A stretch of 64,000 nucleotides of DNA from Halobacillus salinus (GCF_004684905.1 NZ_SRJC01000001.1:1612001-1676000), one strand, 5' to 3'; shown: positions 28,406-36,951, numbered from the stretch's first letter. Notes: generated by a model from the sequence alone, not told the origin. Made by a program: numbers and translations.

Positions 28406-29263
28406 ATGGCAATCACTCGACGCGTTTTTCTGAAGAACATGCTTAAAAGCGTGGTAGGTTTCTTGGGTGTGAGTGGGCTAAGTTACTACTATGCACGTTA
28501 CATTGAGCCTGAAATGCTTACGATCAAACGTTACCCGCTTCTTCATACTAAAATACCTGATTCATTTCAAGGTTTTACCATTCTGCAGTTTTCCGATACC
28601 CATCTTGGGTTCCATTACGACATTCAGTCATTCGAAAGACTTGTAAACACGATACAAAAGCAAAGTCCTGATGTAATCGTATTTACAGGTGACTTAGTTG
28701 ATGCTCCGCACACTTATTATTTCCACCCCGAGCTTGTCAGACTATTGGACAAGTTAGAAGCACCGTTTGGTAAGTATTGGATTTATGGGAACCACGACCA
28801 TGGTGGCTATGGCACGGAAAAAATAAAAGAAGTCATGGGAAATGGCGGGTTTCAGTTGTTGCAAAACGAGCACCACCGTATTCAGAAAGAAGGAACCGAA
28901 ATTGTTCTTGCTGGATTGGACGACATGATGCTCGGTAGCCCCGATATTGAATCCGCTCTTTACAACACTAGTGAAGAACTATATACTATTCTGCTCGTAC
29001 ATGAACCTGATAGCGCGGATCGATATCATGCTTACCCCGTGGATGTTCAATTGTCCGGACATAGCCATGGGGGACAAATACAACTCCCAGGCTTCGGGTA
29101 TCTCGTTACTCCCCCGATGGCAGAAAAATATGTAGAGGGGCACTATGCCCTGGATTCTTTAGACTTGTTTGTTAGCAGAGGAATAGGTACGACCAGGTTA
29201 CCCTACCGTTTCCTTTGCAGACCAGAGATGTCTATATTCCACCTAGAGCCTGAAAAGGTGTAA
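28406..29263 (+). CDS. ykuE: Tat-exported metallophosphoesterase YkuE
   Basis: The 285 residues start MAITRRVFLK with a twin-arginine pair and a hydrophobic stretch (VVGFLGVSGLSYYY). B. subtilis YkuE is a known Tat (TatAyCy) substrate found at the cell wall. Metal-binding motifs of calcineurin-type phosphoesterases are all present: FSDTHLG, FTGDLVD, YGNHDHGG, LVHEPD and LSGHSHGGQ. The start at 28406 has GAGGG 6 nt upstream. Likely exported folded with its metals; substrate unknown. The following SCO gene lies only 76 nt on and may be co-transcribed. Confidence 0.93.
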   Translation: MAITRRVFLKNMLKSVVGFLGVSGLSYYYARYIEPEMLTIKRYPLLHTKIPDSFQGFTILQFSDTHLGFHYDIQSFERLVNTIQKQSPDVIVFTGDLVDAPHTYYFHPELVRLLDKLEAPFGKYWIYGNHDHGGYGTEKIKEVMGNGGFQLLQNEHHRIQKEGTEIVLAGLDDMMLGSPDIESALYNTSEELYTILLVHEPDSADRYHAYPVDVQLSGHSHGGQIQLPGFGYLVTPPMAEKYVEGHYALDSLDLFVSRGIGTTRLPYRFLCRPEMSIFHLEPEKV

Positions 29264-29339
29264 CAGTTTTGTGAATTACAGTCAAGAAAGCCCTCTAAAT
29301 GATAGAATTAGGTTAGAAAACTTTAAAAGAGGGATATAT

Positions 29340-29912
29340 ATGATGACCAAAGTCATTGGAGCCTTGTTCATGATTATGCTGATGACAGCATGCGGTTCTC
29401 CCATTGAGGAGAATATGTCACGGGAGATTCAAGCATTCTCCGCCGTTAACCAAGATGGAAAAACGGTCGAGTTACGTGAGGACCTTGAAGGGGAATACTG
29501 GATTGCAGACTTCATATTCACGAATTGTGAAACCGTCTGTCCTCCTATGACAGGAAATATGGCAAGACTCCAACAGTTACTTAAAGAAGAAAAAATAGAC
29601 ATACCGCTACGTTCTATCAGCGTAGATCCCGAGCATGATTCTCCAGCCAAGCTGAAGGAGTTTGCGAATCCATATAATCCAGATTACACACAATGGAGCT
29701 TTTTGACTGGGTACACTTTTGAGGAAGTGAAAGAACTTTCTATCAAGTCATTTCAATCTCCTTTGAAGCGACTAGAAGATACGGATCAATTCGCTCATGG
29801 CACAAGTTTCTTCTTAGTAACACCTGAAGGAGAGGTAGTTAAAAGGTATTCTGGAACAAAAGCGGGAGAAATGAAGAAAATCGTAAATGACGTTATTCGG
29901 TTGACCAAGTAG
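29340..29912 (+). CDS. SCO1/SenC-family copper-binding lipoprotein
   Basis: Copper chaperone-type thioredoxin-fold protein for cytochrome c oxidase CuA assembly or thiol redox work at the outer membrane face. The start at 29340 follows AAAGAGGGA. The 190 residues carry a lipoprotein signal ending MTACG (Cys18), the copper CXXXC motif NCETVCPPM (Cys63, Cys67) and the third ligand His151 in DQFAHGTS. All three ligands are present, so copper binding is expected. The likely B. subtilis counterpart is YpmQ. Confidence 0.9.
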   Translation: MMTKVIGALFMIMLMTACGSPIEENMSREIQAFSAVNQDGKTVELREDLEGEYWIADFIFTNCETVCPPMTGNMARLQQLLKEEKIDIPLRSISVDPEHDSPAKLKEFANPYNPDYTQWSFLTGYTFEEVKELSIKSFQSPLKRLEDTDQFAHGTSFFLVTPEGEVVKRYSGTKAGEMKKIVNDVIRLTK

Positions 29913-30007
29913 TGGTCGACCGTTTCTCTTGTTAAATATGTAAATATTTTGCATTTTTCCCTATTCTCTATTACGATAGAATCAACCGCAATGAAAGGAG
30001 TACGCGT

Positions 30008-30475
30008 ATGAGGAAACAGGTGAGCAGTAATCAAGAGTTAGCAGAATCTTTATTCATAGTGAATCGCCACGCCAAAACCGCGCCTCAACCGAAACACTTA
30101 TATGAAATCAAGAAACACACAATAGATAAGCTTCTTCAGGAAGATCGAGCAAGGAAAGTCGGCCTCCACTTTTCCGATCACCCGAAATTGAGTCAGCAGC
30201 ATTCTACGCTCCTCATAGAAGTAGGTGGATACTATTTCCATGTTCCTGCAAACAAAAAAGACTTCGACCAACTCAAGCACCTTGGTAAAGTAGATCAGAA
30301 CTATCGAAATCCAAAACCCCAGCTTTCCCTATCTAAAGCAAAGCGAACGTTATATCGATACTTAAATTGGGAGAATCCTAGGAGCAAAACAGCTCCGTCC
30401 TACCATACGACAGCTCAGCCAAGTATGCTTGGTCAAAAAACGGTAAGTCCGTGGAACCAAAGACGAAGAAAATGA
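30008..30475 (+). CDS. ykyB: YkyB-family protein
   Basis: A 155-residue basic protein of unknown function starting MRKQVSSNQELAESLFIVNRHAKTA in pattern. It has no signal peptide, membrane segment or recognised catalytic motif; the C-terminal 45 residues are Lys/Arg/Ser/Pro-rich and probably flexible. The family is found in Bacillaceae and in B. subtilis sits near cheV and ykuC, the same context as here. GAAAGGAG precedes the ATG. Confidence 0.85.
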   Translation: MRKQVSSNQELAESLFIVNRHAKTAPQPKHLYEIKKHTIDKLLQEDRARKVGLHFSDHPKLSQQHSTLLIEVGGYYFHVPANKKDFDQLKHLGKVDQNYRNPKPQLSLSKAKRTLYRYLNWENPRSKTAPSYHTTAQPSMLGQKTVSPWNQRRRK

Positions 30476-30562
30476 TTTTGTGAACTCTCCCAAACCTTCC
30501 ATAATATGTTTGAGTCTTCTTCTAAAAAGGAACAGTGTCCTTAAAAAAGGAGGGTGACTCAC

Positions 30563-30772
30563 ATGACCATGCGTCCTCTAGATGATTTTCTTTATCATCT
30601 ACACAAATATATGGAATACACAACAGAGATGCGTTCCTCATTTGAACATTTGACGGCACGTGAAAAACAGATTGTACAGGAAGCATCTCCTGACCACCTT
30701 GGACCGGAGCAACTTTCCAAACACGCTTACAAGTGGCATGATGACCTGTATGAAGTATTAGATAAAGATTAA
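30563..30772 (+). CDS. Small conserved-looking hypothetical protein, 69 residues
   Basis: Start at 30563 (MTMRPLDDFLYHLHKYMEY) is set by AGGAGGGTG 6 nt upstream; the GTG at 30554 is inside the SD. The product is helical, with a His/Tyr-rich N-terminal half, a T-A-R-E-K-Q-I-V-Q helix and an acidic end. No family was recognised. It ends right at a strong terminator shared with cheV, so it is very likely a real gene. Confidence 0.7.
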   Translation: MTMRPLDDFLYHLHKYMEYTTEMRSSFEHLTAREKQIVQEASPDHLGPEQLSKHAYKWHDDLYEVLDKD

Positions 30773-30801
30773 AAAAAGCCGCGTATAGCGGCTTTTTTTT
30801 A
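30771..30801. terminator. Bidirectional terminator between the 69-residue ORF and cheV
   Basis: AAAAAAAGCCGC/GCGGCTTTTTTTT (30771-30782 with 30788-30800) around GTATA; it overlaps the cheV stop codon. Confidence 0.93.
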
Positions 30802-31704
30802 TAGAATATGGTGGTCTATATATTTTACAAGTTGGACGATTTCAGGCTTGGATACTTGAGCATCTGCCCCAACCTTCTCTCCTTTATGACGAAGTTCATT
30901 AGTAATTAGTGAAGAAAAGATGACAACAGGCAGACTGCTTAACTTAGAATCCTCTTTTACAAGCTTAGTGAAATGATGACCATCCATCCTAGGCATTTCT
31001 ATATCCGTGATGATCAATTGATATTCTTCATCTACCTCTTTTCCTTCTTCCGCCAGAGCTTTAAGGTGGTCATATGCTTCCCTACCATCTTCAAAAAGGT
31101 GAGTTTGGGAATAGCCCGCTTCTTCCAAAGTCTCTTGTAATAACGCCCTTAGCAGACCGGAGTCTTCTGCGATCAGAATTTTCTTGTGGGAACGTTCCCG
31201 CTCTCCGAGTTCCCTCAATTGATCAACTTGAAGTGTTGTTTCAGGATTGATATCTGCCACGATTTTTTCGAAATCCAACAGAAGCATCATTTCTTCTTCC
31301 ATCTTAATGACTCCTGTTATTTGAGTCTCTAAACCTTGATACATTTTACTCGGTTTTTCAATCTGCTCCCAAGAAATACGATGGATCTGGGTGACAGTAT
31401 GTACATGGAATACGATTTTCGTTTGGTTGAACTCTGACAGAATGAATTTATCTTGTTCCGGTTGTTCGGAAGGATCGAACCCAAGTGCGTGGGCCACGTT
31501 CACAACCGGTACGACTTCACCTCGGATTTCAATTATTCCCTCTACCGAAGAATGCGAATGTGGAATTTTCGTAATGGGTTGGGGATTTAGTATCTCCTTA
31601 ACCTTGATAACATTGATTCCGAAACGATTTTCGCCGACTCCGAATTCAACAATTTCCAGTTCGTTTGTACCACTTTCAAGCAGTATTCCTTGATCCTTAT
31701 CCAT
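30799..31704 (-). CDS. cheV: Chemotaxis coupling protein CheV
   Basis: Couples receptors to CheA and takes part in adaptation. The 301 residues consist of an N-terminal CheW domain (about 1-155; VGENRFGINVIKVKEIL, IIEIRGEVVPVVN) and a C-terminal receiver domain (about 175-301) with KILIAEDSG acidic pair, phospho-acceptor Asp in LIITDIEMPRMDG and the conserved Lys in AQVSKPE. The start has AGGAAGGACG. It implies a motile organism, though no flagellar genes lie here. Confidence 0.95.
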   Translation of the reverse strand: MDKDQGILLESGTNELEIVEFGVGENRFGINVIKVKEILNPQPITKIPHSHSSVEGIIEIRGEVVPVVNVAHALGFDPSEQPEQDKFILSEFNQTKIVFHVHTVTQIHRISWEQIEKPSKMYQGLETQITGVIKMEEEMMLLLDFEKIVADINPETTLQVDQLRELGERERSHKKILIAEDSGLLRALLQETLEEAGYSQTHLFEDGREAYDHLKALAEEGKEVDEEYQLIITDIEMPRMDGHHFTKLVKEDSKLSSLPVVIFSSLITNELRHKGEKVGADAQVSKPEIVQLVKYIDHHIL

Positions 31705-31820
31705 AGGTATCGTCCTTCCTAATCATTAAGTTATACCCTATATATCGACTTCGTTCGCCTTTTTTTTAGCATAACTTTGTTAGAAGCTTCTTATTGGCTT
31801 TGATTTCACCACTATCTGTT

Positions 31821-32021
31821 TCAATCGTTTCTAATAATGATATACACAAGAAGTCCAACCACAGGAAAAATCAAGGTACCAACCAATACAACCAAACAAT
31901 AAAGTTCACTATTGGATTTCTTCTTTGCATCTCGGTAAGCCCATACACTTGTAAAGATATTAAGTACAATGAGGCCAATTATAAAGAGAAGCACTATCAA
32001 AAATAGGATGGGAAACTCCAT
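31821..32021 (-). CDS. Small two-helix membrane protein, PLDc_N-like, 66 residues
   Basis: A textbook SD (GGGAGGTG) lies 5 nt before the ATG. The product has an N-terminal hydrophobic helix (about 3-28), a short loop WAYRDAKKKSNSELYC and a second helix (about 43-62), ending in an Arg-Asn-Asp tail. The W-A-Y-R-D-A-K pattern between two helices resembles the phospholipase D N-terminal membrane domain family found in many short Bacillus proteins. Function unknown. Confidence 0.75.
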   Translation of the reverse strand: MEFPILFLIVLLFIIGLIVLNIFTSVWAYRDAKKKSNSELYCLVVLVGTLIFPVVGLLVYIIIRND

Positions 32022-32150
32022 ACTACACCTCCCTCTCTGGACTCCTTATACGTATTCAGCCCCCCCTTAAGTTTCAAACACTTCAGGAGTTGTTTACAAA
32101 CAAACAACCGGCGAAAAGATAAAAAGTAGAGAGGAGGATTCAAAGGAATA

Positions 32151-32285
32151 AGGTGGCTTTCAAACTTGCGGTGGGAGCAAGAAGAAGTGGCAGAGCTGGT
32201 CACTTTCTTGTTAACTTCTGATGCACCATATATTAATGGAGAAGTCATCCGTATAGATGGTGGGTTCACCAACACAAAATTTTAA
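32151..32285 (+). pseudogene. C-terminal remnant of a short-chain dehydrogenase gene
   Basis: The plus frame reads LRWEQEEVAELVTFLLT then DAPYINGEVIRIDGGF and stops at 32283-32285. This is the typical SDR C-terminus (R-W-x-x-x-E-E-V-A-E-L, Y-I-x-G-E-V-I-x-I-D-G-G-F). Homology begins about 32151-32169; an in-frame TAG lies just upstream (about 32130) and no SD or N-terminal cofactor motif is found. It directly precedes a terminator, so the 3' end of an old gene was left behind after deletion or recombination. Confidence 0.75.
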
Positions 32286-32287
32286 AT

Positions 32288-32316
32288 AAAAAAATCCAGG
32301 GACCCTGGATTTTTTT
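32288..32316. terminator. Bidirectional terminator
   Basis: A 13-bp stem AAAAAAATCCAGG/CCTGGATTTTTTT (32288-32300 with 32304-32316) with a GAC loop. It ends the SDR remnant on one side and the 133-residue membrane protein gene on the other. Confidence 0.93.
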
Positions 32317-32716
32317 ATGCGGCGCGCCGCTTGGTTCGTTTGGTCATTCTCTGCCATACTTTGATAGAAGCGACAAACAGGAGATGAATAGCTCCATAAC
32401 CGCTAATAGCAAGCAAGCAAATTGGCCAGAATTGACTTGGAAGCGACGATTCGTTTTGTACCATGGCGTACCGATCGACCAATTGCAGGAAACTAAAAAC
32501 CAATAGCGCCGTTGCTGAGTAGCTCAAGGTCAATGCCCACTGCTTAACAATTAACCATTCGATAATCGGACGGATTACCCACATAAGAGACATCATAAAT
32601 ATGAACACGAGCGAAAATTGGACATAACTAGGATTCCAACCGACGATATGCCATAAATCGGCATCAACCAACCCAATGACCTGATCGAGAATCGATAAAT
32701 CAATCCAACCTTCCAT
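32315..32716 (-). CDS. Hypothetical membrane protein, 133 residues
   Basis: Start at 32716 (MEGWIDLSILDQVIGLV) follows AAAGGAGTGGAAGG. Three hydrophobic helices are visible (about 32-52, 58-80 and 95-117), with a basic C-terminal tail KVWQRMTKRTKRRAA that predicts a cytoplasmic end. No family was recognised. It may be co-transcribed with the upstream AlkD and patatin genes, which lie on the same strand with 63 nt and 15 nt spacing. Confidence 0.65.
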   Translation of the reverse strand: MEGWIDLSILDQVIGLVDADLWHIVGWNPSYVQFSLVFIFMMSLMWVIRPIIEWLIVKQWALTLSYSATALLVFSFLQLVDRYAMVQNESSLPSQFWPICLLAISGYGAIHLLFVASIKVWQRMTKRTKRRAA

Positions 32717-32779
32717 AATCCTTCCACTCCTTTGTTCAAATCTATAAACCATTATGAACAAAGGAGAACGAAAATAAAC

Positions 32780-33478
32780 TTACACTTTGATTAGACCCTT
32801 GTTTTTCATCCACTTGAGGCCCTCTCTTCTACTAAGTGGACGAAGCTCGGTATTATTAATGAAATCCTGCACTGCTTCAGGAGCCGTTTTACTATATTCA
32901 CGCAACGCCCATCCAATCGCCTTCTCAATGAAGAATTCCTTTTCATTCTTCAGAACCTCCACGGTTTCAAACAGCAATCGTTCATCCGTCATATCTTTGA
33001 ATTTGAGTTGATGTAGTACACTGGAGCGCCGGACCCACATGTTGTCTGACTGACGCCACTCTTTTGTCACCGGAATAAGTTGATCAGGGTACATAAGAAA
33101 ATAACCGCCACACAATTTTGCAGCGAGAACATCGACTGTATCCCACCAGGACTCGGTCATAAGCAGCTTCTTATACTCATCAATAGCGCCTCTTGAAATG
33201 AACTTCTTGCCTTTTTCCAATAGGGAAAGCGCAGCGTAATGACACTCACGTTCTCTCTGCTGAAACAATAGATGCGCTGCCTCAAAACGCTCCTCCTCCG
33301 AAATTCCTCGGAACTCCTTTAATATGGGGGACAACAACTTTTTTTGCTCGGGTGCTTTAATCCCAAAGAATGCAAAGTGATGTTTCATATACTTCTCCAT
33401 CCCTTGGCGATTCTCATCGTTCCGATGTTCAGAGAAAGTTTCTACAATTCTCCTAGTTATCTCCTCACTCTCTCCCAT
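32780..33478 (-). CDS. DNA alkylation repair protein, AlkD-type HEAT-repeat glycosylase
   Basis: Base-excision enzyme family that removes positively charged alkyl-purines such as N3-methyladenine and N7-methylguanine. The start at 33478 has GGGAG 8 nt upstream (232 residues); an ATG five codons earlier exists. The HEAT-like helical pairs are visible throughout, and the functional cluster known from B. cereus AlkD is present: TESWWDTVD (Trp and catalytic Asp) and EKAIGWALREYSK (second Trp). Substrate range within the AlkC/AlkD group cannot be told. Confidence 0.88.
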   Translation of the reverse strand: MGESEEITRRIVETFSEHRNDENRQGMEKYMKHHFAFFGIKAPEQKKLLSPILKEFRGISEEERFEAAHLLFQQRERECHYAALSLLEKGKKFISRGAIDEYKKLLMTESWWDTVDVLAAKLCGGYFLMYPDQLIPVTKEWRQSDNMWVRRSSVLHQLKFKDMTDERLLFETVEVLKNEKEFFIEKAIGWALREYSKTAPEAVQDFINNTELRPLSRREGLKWMKNKGLIKV

Positions 33479-33493
33479 TTCATTCACTCCCAT

Positions 33494-34345
33494 TTAAGAT
33501 TGCAAAAAATGCTCTAACTGGCTCCTTTGTTCCTCCGCTTCCCGGTAGCCCTGTTCATACAAAGCATGGAGCCTGTCACGATTACGCTCTATCCTACTGA
33601 CCTTCAGTGGATGAATTGGTTGAATAACAAACGCAGACCCTTCATCCTCCATCTGTTTCAGTTGTTCCATTTGTCGGTTATATTTTAAATGTCTACCCAA
33701 TAGAGCATTGGCGAACAAAGGATAATTCTTATATCTCCTTAGAAAATACCATCCCAGCTTCATCTTCTTCTTCACATATCCATCGTTCCTTGTTGAAATG
33801 ATGACATGTTTTTTATTCCCTTTGTCTATAGAGGGCTGAATAGGAACAGGGTCTGCAATCCCTCCATCCATCAACTCTCGTCCGTCATACTCGATACTCG
33901 GGGCTACTAACGGTAGCGAACTGGATGCTCGAATCACTTTGAGTAGCGATTCACGATTTGGAAAGTCCTCGTAAAATAAGGACTCACCTGATTTCATGTC
34001 TGTTGTTGCCACGGCAAAGGTCGTTTTTCTGTTTTGAAATGCCTCATAATCGAATGGAACAAGCTGATTAGGTAACGTATCGAATATGAAATCCATTCCA
34101 AACAGCTGTTTCTGGGTAAACATCCGCTTGTACGATATGTATTCCGGGTGACTCCCATACTCTACGATCACTTCGTAGTTACGTCCCCTTTGTCCTGCTA
34201 CGTAAGAACTTCCATTACACGCGCCTGCAGAGGCACCTACAACATAAGGGAAGTGGATTTTCTCATCCATAAAATAATCGAGCACTCCTGCCGTATAAGC
34301 CCCCCTCATACCTCCACCTTCTAAGATCAATCCTGTCTGCTGCAT
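33494..34345 (-). CDS. Patatin-like phospholipase
   Basis: Cytosolic serine hydrolase acting on lipids. The 283 residues show the oxyanion glycine loop EGGGMRGAYTAG, the nucleophile elbow GASAG with Ser39, and the catalytic Asp in MDGGIADPVP (about residue 166): a complete Ser-Asp dyad. Similar to B. subtilis YjjU-type and RssA-like proteins. GGAGGG precedes the ATG. The alkD gene follows after 15 nt, so the two may form one unit. Confidence 0.9.
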   Translation of the reverse strand: MQQTGLILEGGGMRGAYTAGVLDYFMDEKIHFPYVVGASAGACNGSSYVAGQRGRNYEVIVEYGSHPEYISYKRMFTQKQLFGMDFIFDTLPNQLVPFDYEAFQNRKTTFAVATTDMKSGESLFYEDFPNRESLLKVIRASSSLPLVAPSIEYDGRELMDGGIADPVPIQPSIDKGNKKHVIISTRNDGYVKKKMKLGWYFLRRYKNYPLFANALLGRHLKYNRQMEQLKQMEDEGSAFVIQPIHPLKVSRIERNRDRLHALYEQGYREAEEQRSQLEHFLQS

Positions 34346-34436
34346 TGCCTTCCCTCCTCTATTCTCTTTCTATTATAAACACAATTGACATATTTTTATA
34401 AACGTGATGCTTCAAAATCATCACGAAAAACGGAAT

Positions 34437-34472
34437 CAAAAAAGAAGAAAGCAACCGGTATGCGGCTGCTTT
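34437..34472 (-). terminator. Terminator of the FbpB-like gene
   Basis: AAAGCAACCG/CGGCTGCTTT arms (34448-34457 with 34463-34472, one mismatch) are followed by a T-rich stretch on the minus strand. Confidence 0.7.
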
Positions 34473-34487
34473 ACTCCTGTGATATGA

Positions 34488-34634
34488 TCAGTTTACTATA
34501 GATTCAGATTTGGATTTCTTGGCGTGCTTCTCATCAATCTCTTGTTCTATTTTTTCAAGTGCTTGCTCATCATTTAATAATTGCCTTTTGTTTTGATCGA
34601 CCAGGTTTTCAAATGAAATACGATTGGATCTCAT
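34488..34634 (-). CDS. FbpB-family small basic protein, 48 residues
   Basis: ATG at 34634 follows AAAGGAG by 9-10 nt. The sequence starts MRSNRISFENLVDQNKRQLL and continues with a D-x-x-A-L-E-K-I-E-x-E-I-D-x-K-H helix, the pattern of the Fur-regulated basic protein B family (PF13040). In B. subtilis FbpB works with the sRNA FsrA in iron-sparing. The upstream 60 bp shows no clear Fur box, so iron control is not evident here. It overlaps only the false upstream extension of patA. Confidence 0.75.
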   Translation of the reverse strand: MRSNRISFENLVDQNKRQLLNDEQALEKIEQEIDEKHAKKSKSESIVN

Positions 34635-34738
34635 TCCATTTTACTCCTTTCGTTCAGCTTACGATAAAAAGTATAACACGTCATCATTCTGAATTGTTTG
34701 AACATTTTGTTAAGATTCATTTACTTGGAGGTTACACT

Positions 34739-35899
34739 ATGCATTCACGAATCAATCCACGTCTTTCTACTATCGAAATATCAGGAATTCGAAAATTCTT
34801 TAACATGGTTAGCGACTATGACGATGTTGTTTCATTAACGATCGGCCAACCGGATTTCCCTACTCCCTCATCCATTAAACAGGCCGGAATTGATGCGATC
34901 CATAATAACCAGACGAGCTATACTCATAATGCAGGGATCATCGAATTACGAAGAGCAATCTCTGCACATGTTTCCACCTTATATCAACTTGATTATGAAC
35001 CAGTCGAAGAGATCATCGTAACCGTCGGGGCTTCACAAGCAATTGACATTACGCTACGGACCATACTAGAAACTGGCGATGAAGTCCTTCTGCCAGGTCC
35101 AGTTTACCCTGGGTATGAGCCTCTGATTAAGTTATCTGGTGGAGTCCCGGTTCATATTGATACTCGAGATAATGGATTTAAATTAACGGCAGACCTTATC
35201 AGAGAAAACGTGACACCTGAAACAAAAGCCATCATCCTGCCGTACCCTTCTAACCCAACCGGTGTTTCTTTGACGGAGAAGGAACTTAGGGACATTGCGG
35301 ACCTGGTAAAAGAAAGGGAACTATTCATCATTGCCGATGAAATTTACGGAGAACTGGTATTTGAACAAGAACACACCTCTATCGCAAAGTTCAAAGAAAT
35401 AAAGGATCATGTAGTCGTCATTAATGGCGTATCAAAATCCCAAGCTATGACAGGATGGCGAATTGGCTATACGCTTGCTCCTGCCTGGTTATCCCGACAC
35501 CTGTTGAAAGTTCATCAATATAATGTTTCCTGTGCCTCGAGCATTAGTCAGCATGCCGCACTAGAAGCATTGCAGAACGGCAGAATCTATACCGAAGAAA
35601 TGAAAGCTGCTTACCAAAAAAGAAGAGACTATGTTCTCAATAGATTGAATAAAATGGGGTTAGATTACTCTGCACCTGATGGAGCTTTCTATGTATTTCC
35701 GTCTTTAGCTCTTCAGGGCGAGACGACATTCAACTTGGCAGTAAGAATGGTGAAGGAGGCAGGTGTTGCGCTCGTTCCAGGGGATGCATTCTCGGAGTAT
35801 GGAGAGGGGTATATGAGACTTTCCTACGCTTACAGTTTAGAAACTCTTGAAAAAGGGTTGGACCGTTTAGATAACTTCCTGTTAAACAATAGAATATAA
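34739..35899 (+). CDS. patA: Aminotransferase A (class I/II PLP aminotransferase)
   Basis: PLP enzyme of the fold-type I aminotransferases; B. subtilis PatA acts on N-acetyl-LL-diaminopimelate/lysine-related substrates, which would link to dapH/dapL in this window. The start at 34739 (MHSRINPRLSTIEISGIRKF) has TTGGAGGTT 6 nt upstream (386 residues); the longer frame from 34559 overlaps a real minus-strand gene. Visible: IGQPDFPTP, YPSNPTGVSLT, and the PLP-lysine segment NGVSKSQAMTGWRIGY. Position near cheV and ykyB agrees with B. subtilis. Confidence 0.93.
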   Translation: MHSRINPRLSTIEISGIRKFFNMVSDYDDVVSLTIGQPDFPTPSSIKQAGIDAIHNNQTSYTHNAGIIELRRAISAHVSTLYQLDYEPVEEIIVTVGASQAIDITLRTILETGDEVLLPGPVYPGYEPLIKLSGGVPVHIDTRDNGFKLTADLIRENVTPETKAIILPYPSNPTGVSLTEKELRDIADLVKERELFIIADEIYGELVFEQEHTSIAKFKEIKDHVVVINGVSKSQAMTGWRIGYTLAPAWLSRHLLKVHQYNVSCASSISQHAALEALQNGRIYTEEMKAAYQKRRDYVLNRLNKMGLDYSAPDGAFYVFPSLALQGETTFNLAVRMVKEAGVALVPGDAFSEYGEGYMRLSYAYSLETLEKGLDRLDNFLLNNRI

Positions 35900-35943
35900 C
35901 TTTTCTTTTTGACGATATTCCTTACTGCATCCAAGCTTAAAAG

Positions 35944-35990
35944 AAAACAAACGCCTTGGATAAATTGCACTCCTAAGGCGTCTGTTTATA
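35944..35990. terminator. Bidirectional terminator between patA and the Spo0E-like gene
   Basis: AAACAAACGCCTT/AAGGCGTCTGTTT arms (35945-35957 with 35975-35987, one mismatch) with additional weak pairing in the loop. The right arm covers the stop codon of the minus-strand gene. Confidence 0.75.
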
Positions 35991-36150
35991 CTTGATGTTC
36001 CATCTGCATTTTATTTAATAATAGATCCAGTTCTTGACTCACCTCGACCGATTCTTGACTTGCAAAGCCTTGGTTCGATGCGATTTCAATCATCTTCTTT
36101 CGTAGTCTTTCCACTTCGTCATCAAGTGGTAGTTCATACTTCATGTTCAT
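35986..36150 (-). CDS. Spo0E-like aspartyl-phosphate phosphatase, 54 residues
   Basis: This short ORF has the Spo0E-family pattern: an amphipathic helix EVERLRKKMIEIASNQGF followed by the signature SVEVSQELDLLLNKM. SQELD is the family hallmark, whose Asp is needed to dephosphorylate Spo0A-P in B. subtilis Spo0E, YisI and YnzD. ATG at 36150 follows AGGGGGCG; an in-frame ATG lies two codons later. It would delay entry into sporulation and supports an endospore former. Confidence 0.85.
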   Translation of the reverse strand: MNMKYELPLDDEVERLRKKMIEIASNQGFASQESVEVSQELDLLLNKMQMEHQV

Positions 36151-36390
36151 CTGAGCGCCCCCTGATGTTTAGTCTGACTTAAGCATAACACAGGATGAAA
36201 TTAACAGGAAAGAATGTTTGTTCCCCTATTCCTTATTCGCACCGAATTATCTCAAAGAATGGGATTCCTGTAAATACCTTTGACAAAGCTAGTGACCTGT
36301 CGACATATTACACTTTTGTAAACCCTCATTTAGACCGCTTTTCATTTAGTTCTGATGTGATAAAATATAAAGGAGATTGAACGACCAAGC

Positions 36391-36948
36391 ATGTATCCTG
36401 TGTTCATCAAGAAAGGAAGATCTGCATTGTCAGAGCAATCAAAGAATGAGTGGCTGGAATGGTTGAAAGCTATTGCCATCGCCATAACATTAGCCTTTAT
36501 ATTAAGAACTTTTTTCTTTGCGACATCCATTGTAGAAGGAGCTAGCATGGACCCTACGCTCGAAAACGGGGAACGTGTAATGTTCAATAAAATCATCTAT
36601 TATATCGACGAACCTGAACGAGGGGACATCGTGATCATCGAACGTCCTGTCAAAAGTTATGTAAAACGTATAATCGGCCAGCCAGGGGACACGGTTGAGA
36701 TAAGAAATCATACTCTATATATTAACGGTGAAGAGCAAAAACAAAACTATCTTAACGATAGCGCAATTAACGGCACTAGAGATTATGGTCCCGTTCAAGT
36801 ACCTGATGGAAAATATTTCGTGATGGGTGACAATCGTGCTATCAGCAAAGATAGCCGGAACGGACTCGGTTTTATCGACGAAGAGGAGATTATCGGACGA
36901 ACTGAATTAGTGATCTATCCCTTCAATGAATGGGGATTAACCAAGTAG
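36391..36948 (+). CDS. Type I signal peptidase (SipS-like)
   Basis: Cleaves Sec and Tat signal peptides outside the membrane. One N-terminal membrane anchor (about 24-45) is followed by the catalytic domain with Ser52 in EGASMDPTL, Lys92 in VKRIIGQPGD, and the conserved VMGDNRAISKDSRNGLG. Ser-Lys dyad intact; 185 residues is the usual size. The start is uncertain: ATG at 36391 has AAGGAG 15 nt upstream, whereas an in-frame TTG at 36427 has GGAAG 7 nt upstream and would give 173 residues. Single-gene unit. Confidence 0.93.
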   Translation: MYPVFIKKGRSALSEQSKNEWLEWLKAIAIAITLAFILRTFFFATSIVEGASMDPTLENGERVMFNKIIYYIDEPERGDIVIIERPVKSYVKRIIGQPGDTVEIRNHTLYINGEEQKQNYLNDSAINGTRDYGPVQVPDGKYFVMGDNRAISKDSRNGLGFIDEEEIIGRTELVIYPFNEWGLTK

Positions 36949-36951
36949 AAC

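Noticed and set aside
31997-32275. Minus-strand 92-codon ORF
   Set aside because: It is the reverse complement of the SDR remnant and has no SD; the plus frame gives recognisable SDR motifs.
34559-34738. N-terminal extension of patA
   Set aside because: It overlaps the FbpB-like gene on the other strand, has no SD and no aminotransferase similarity.
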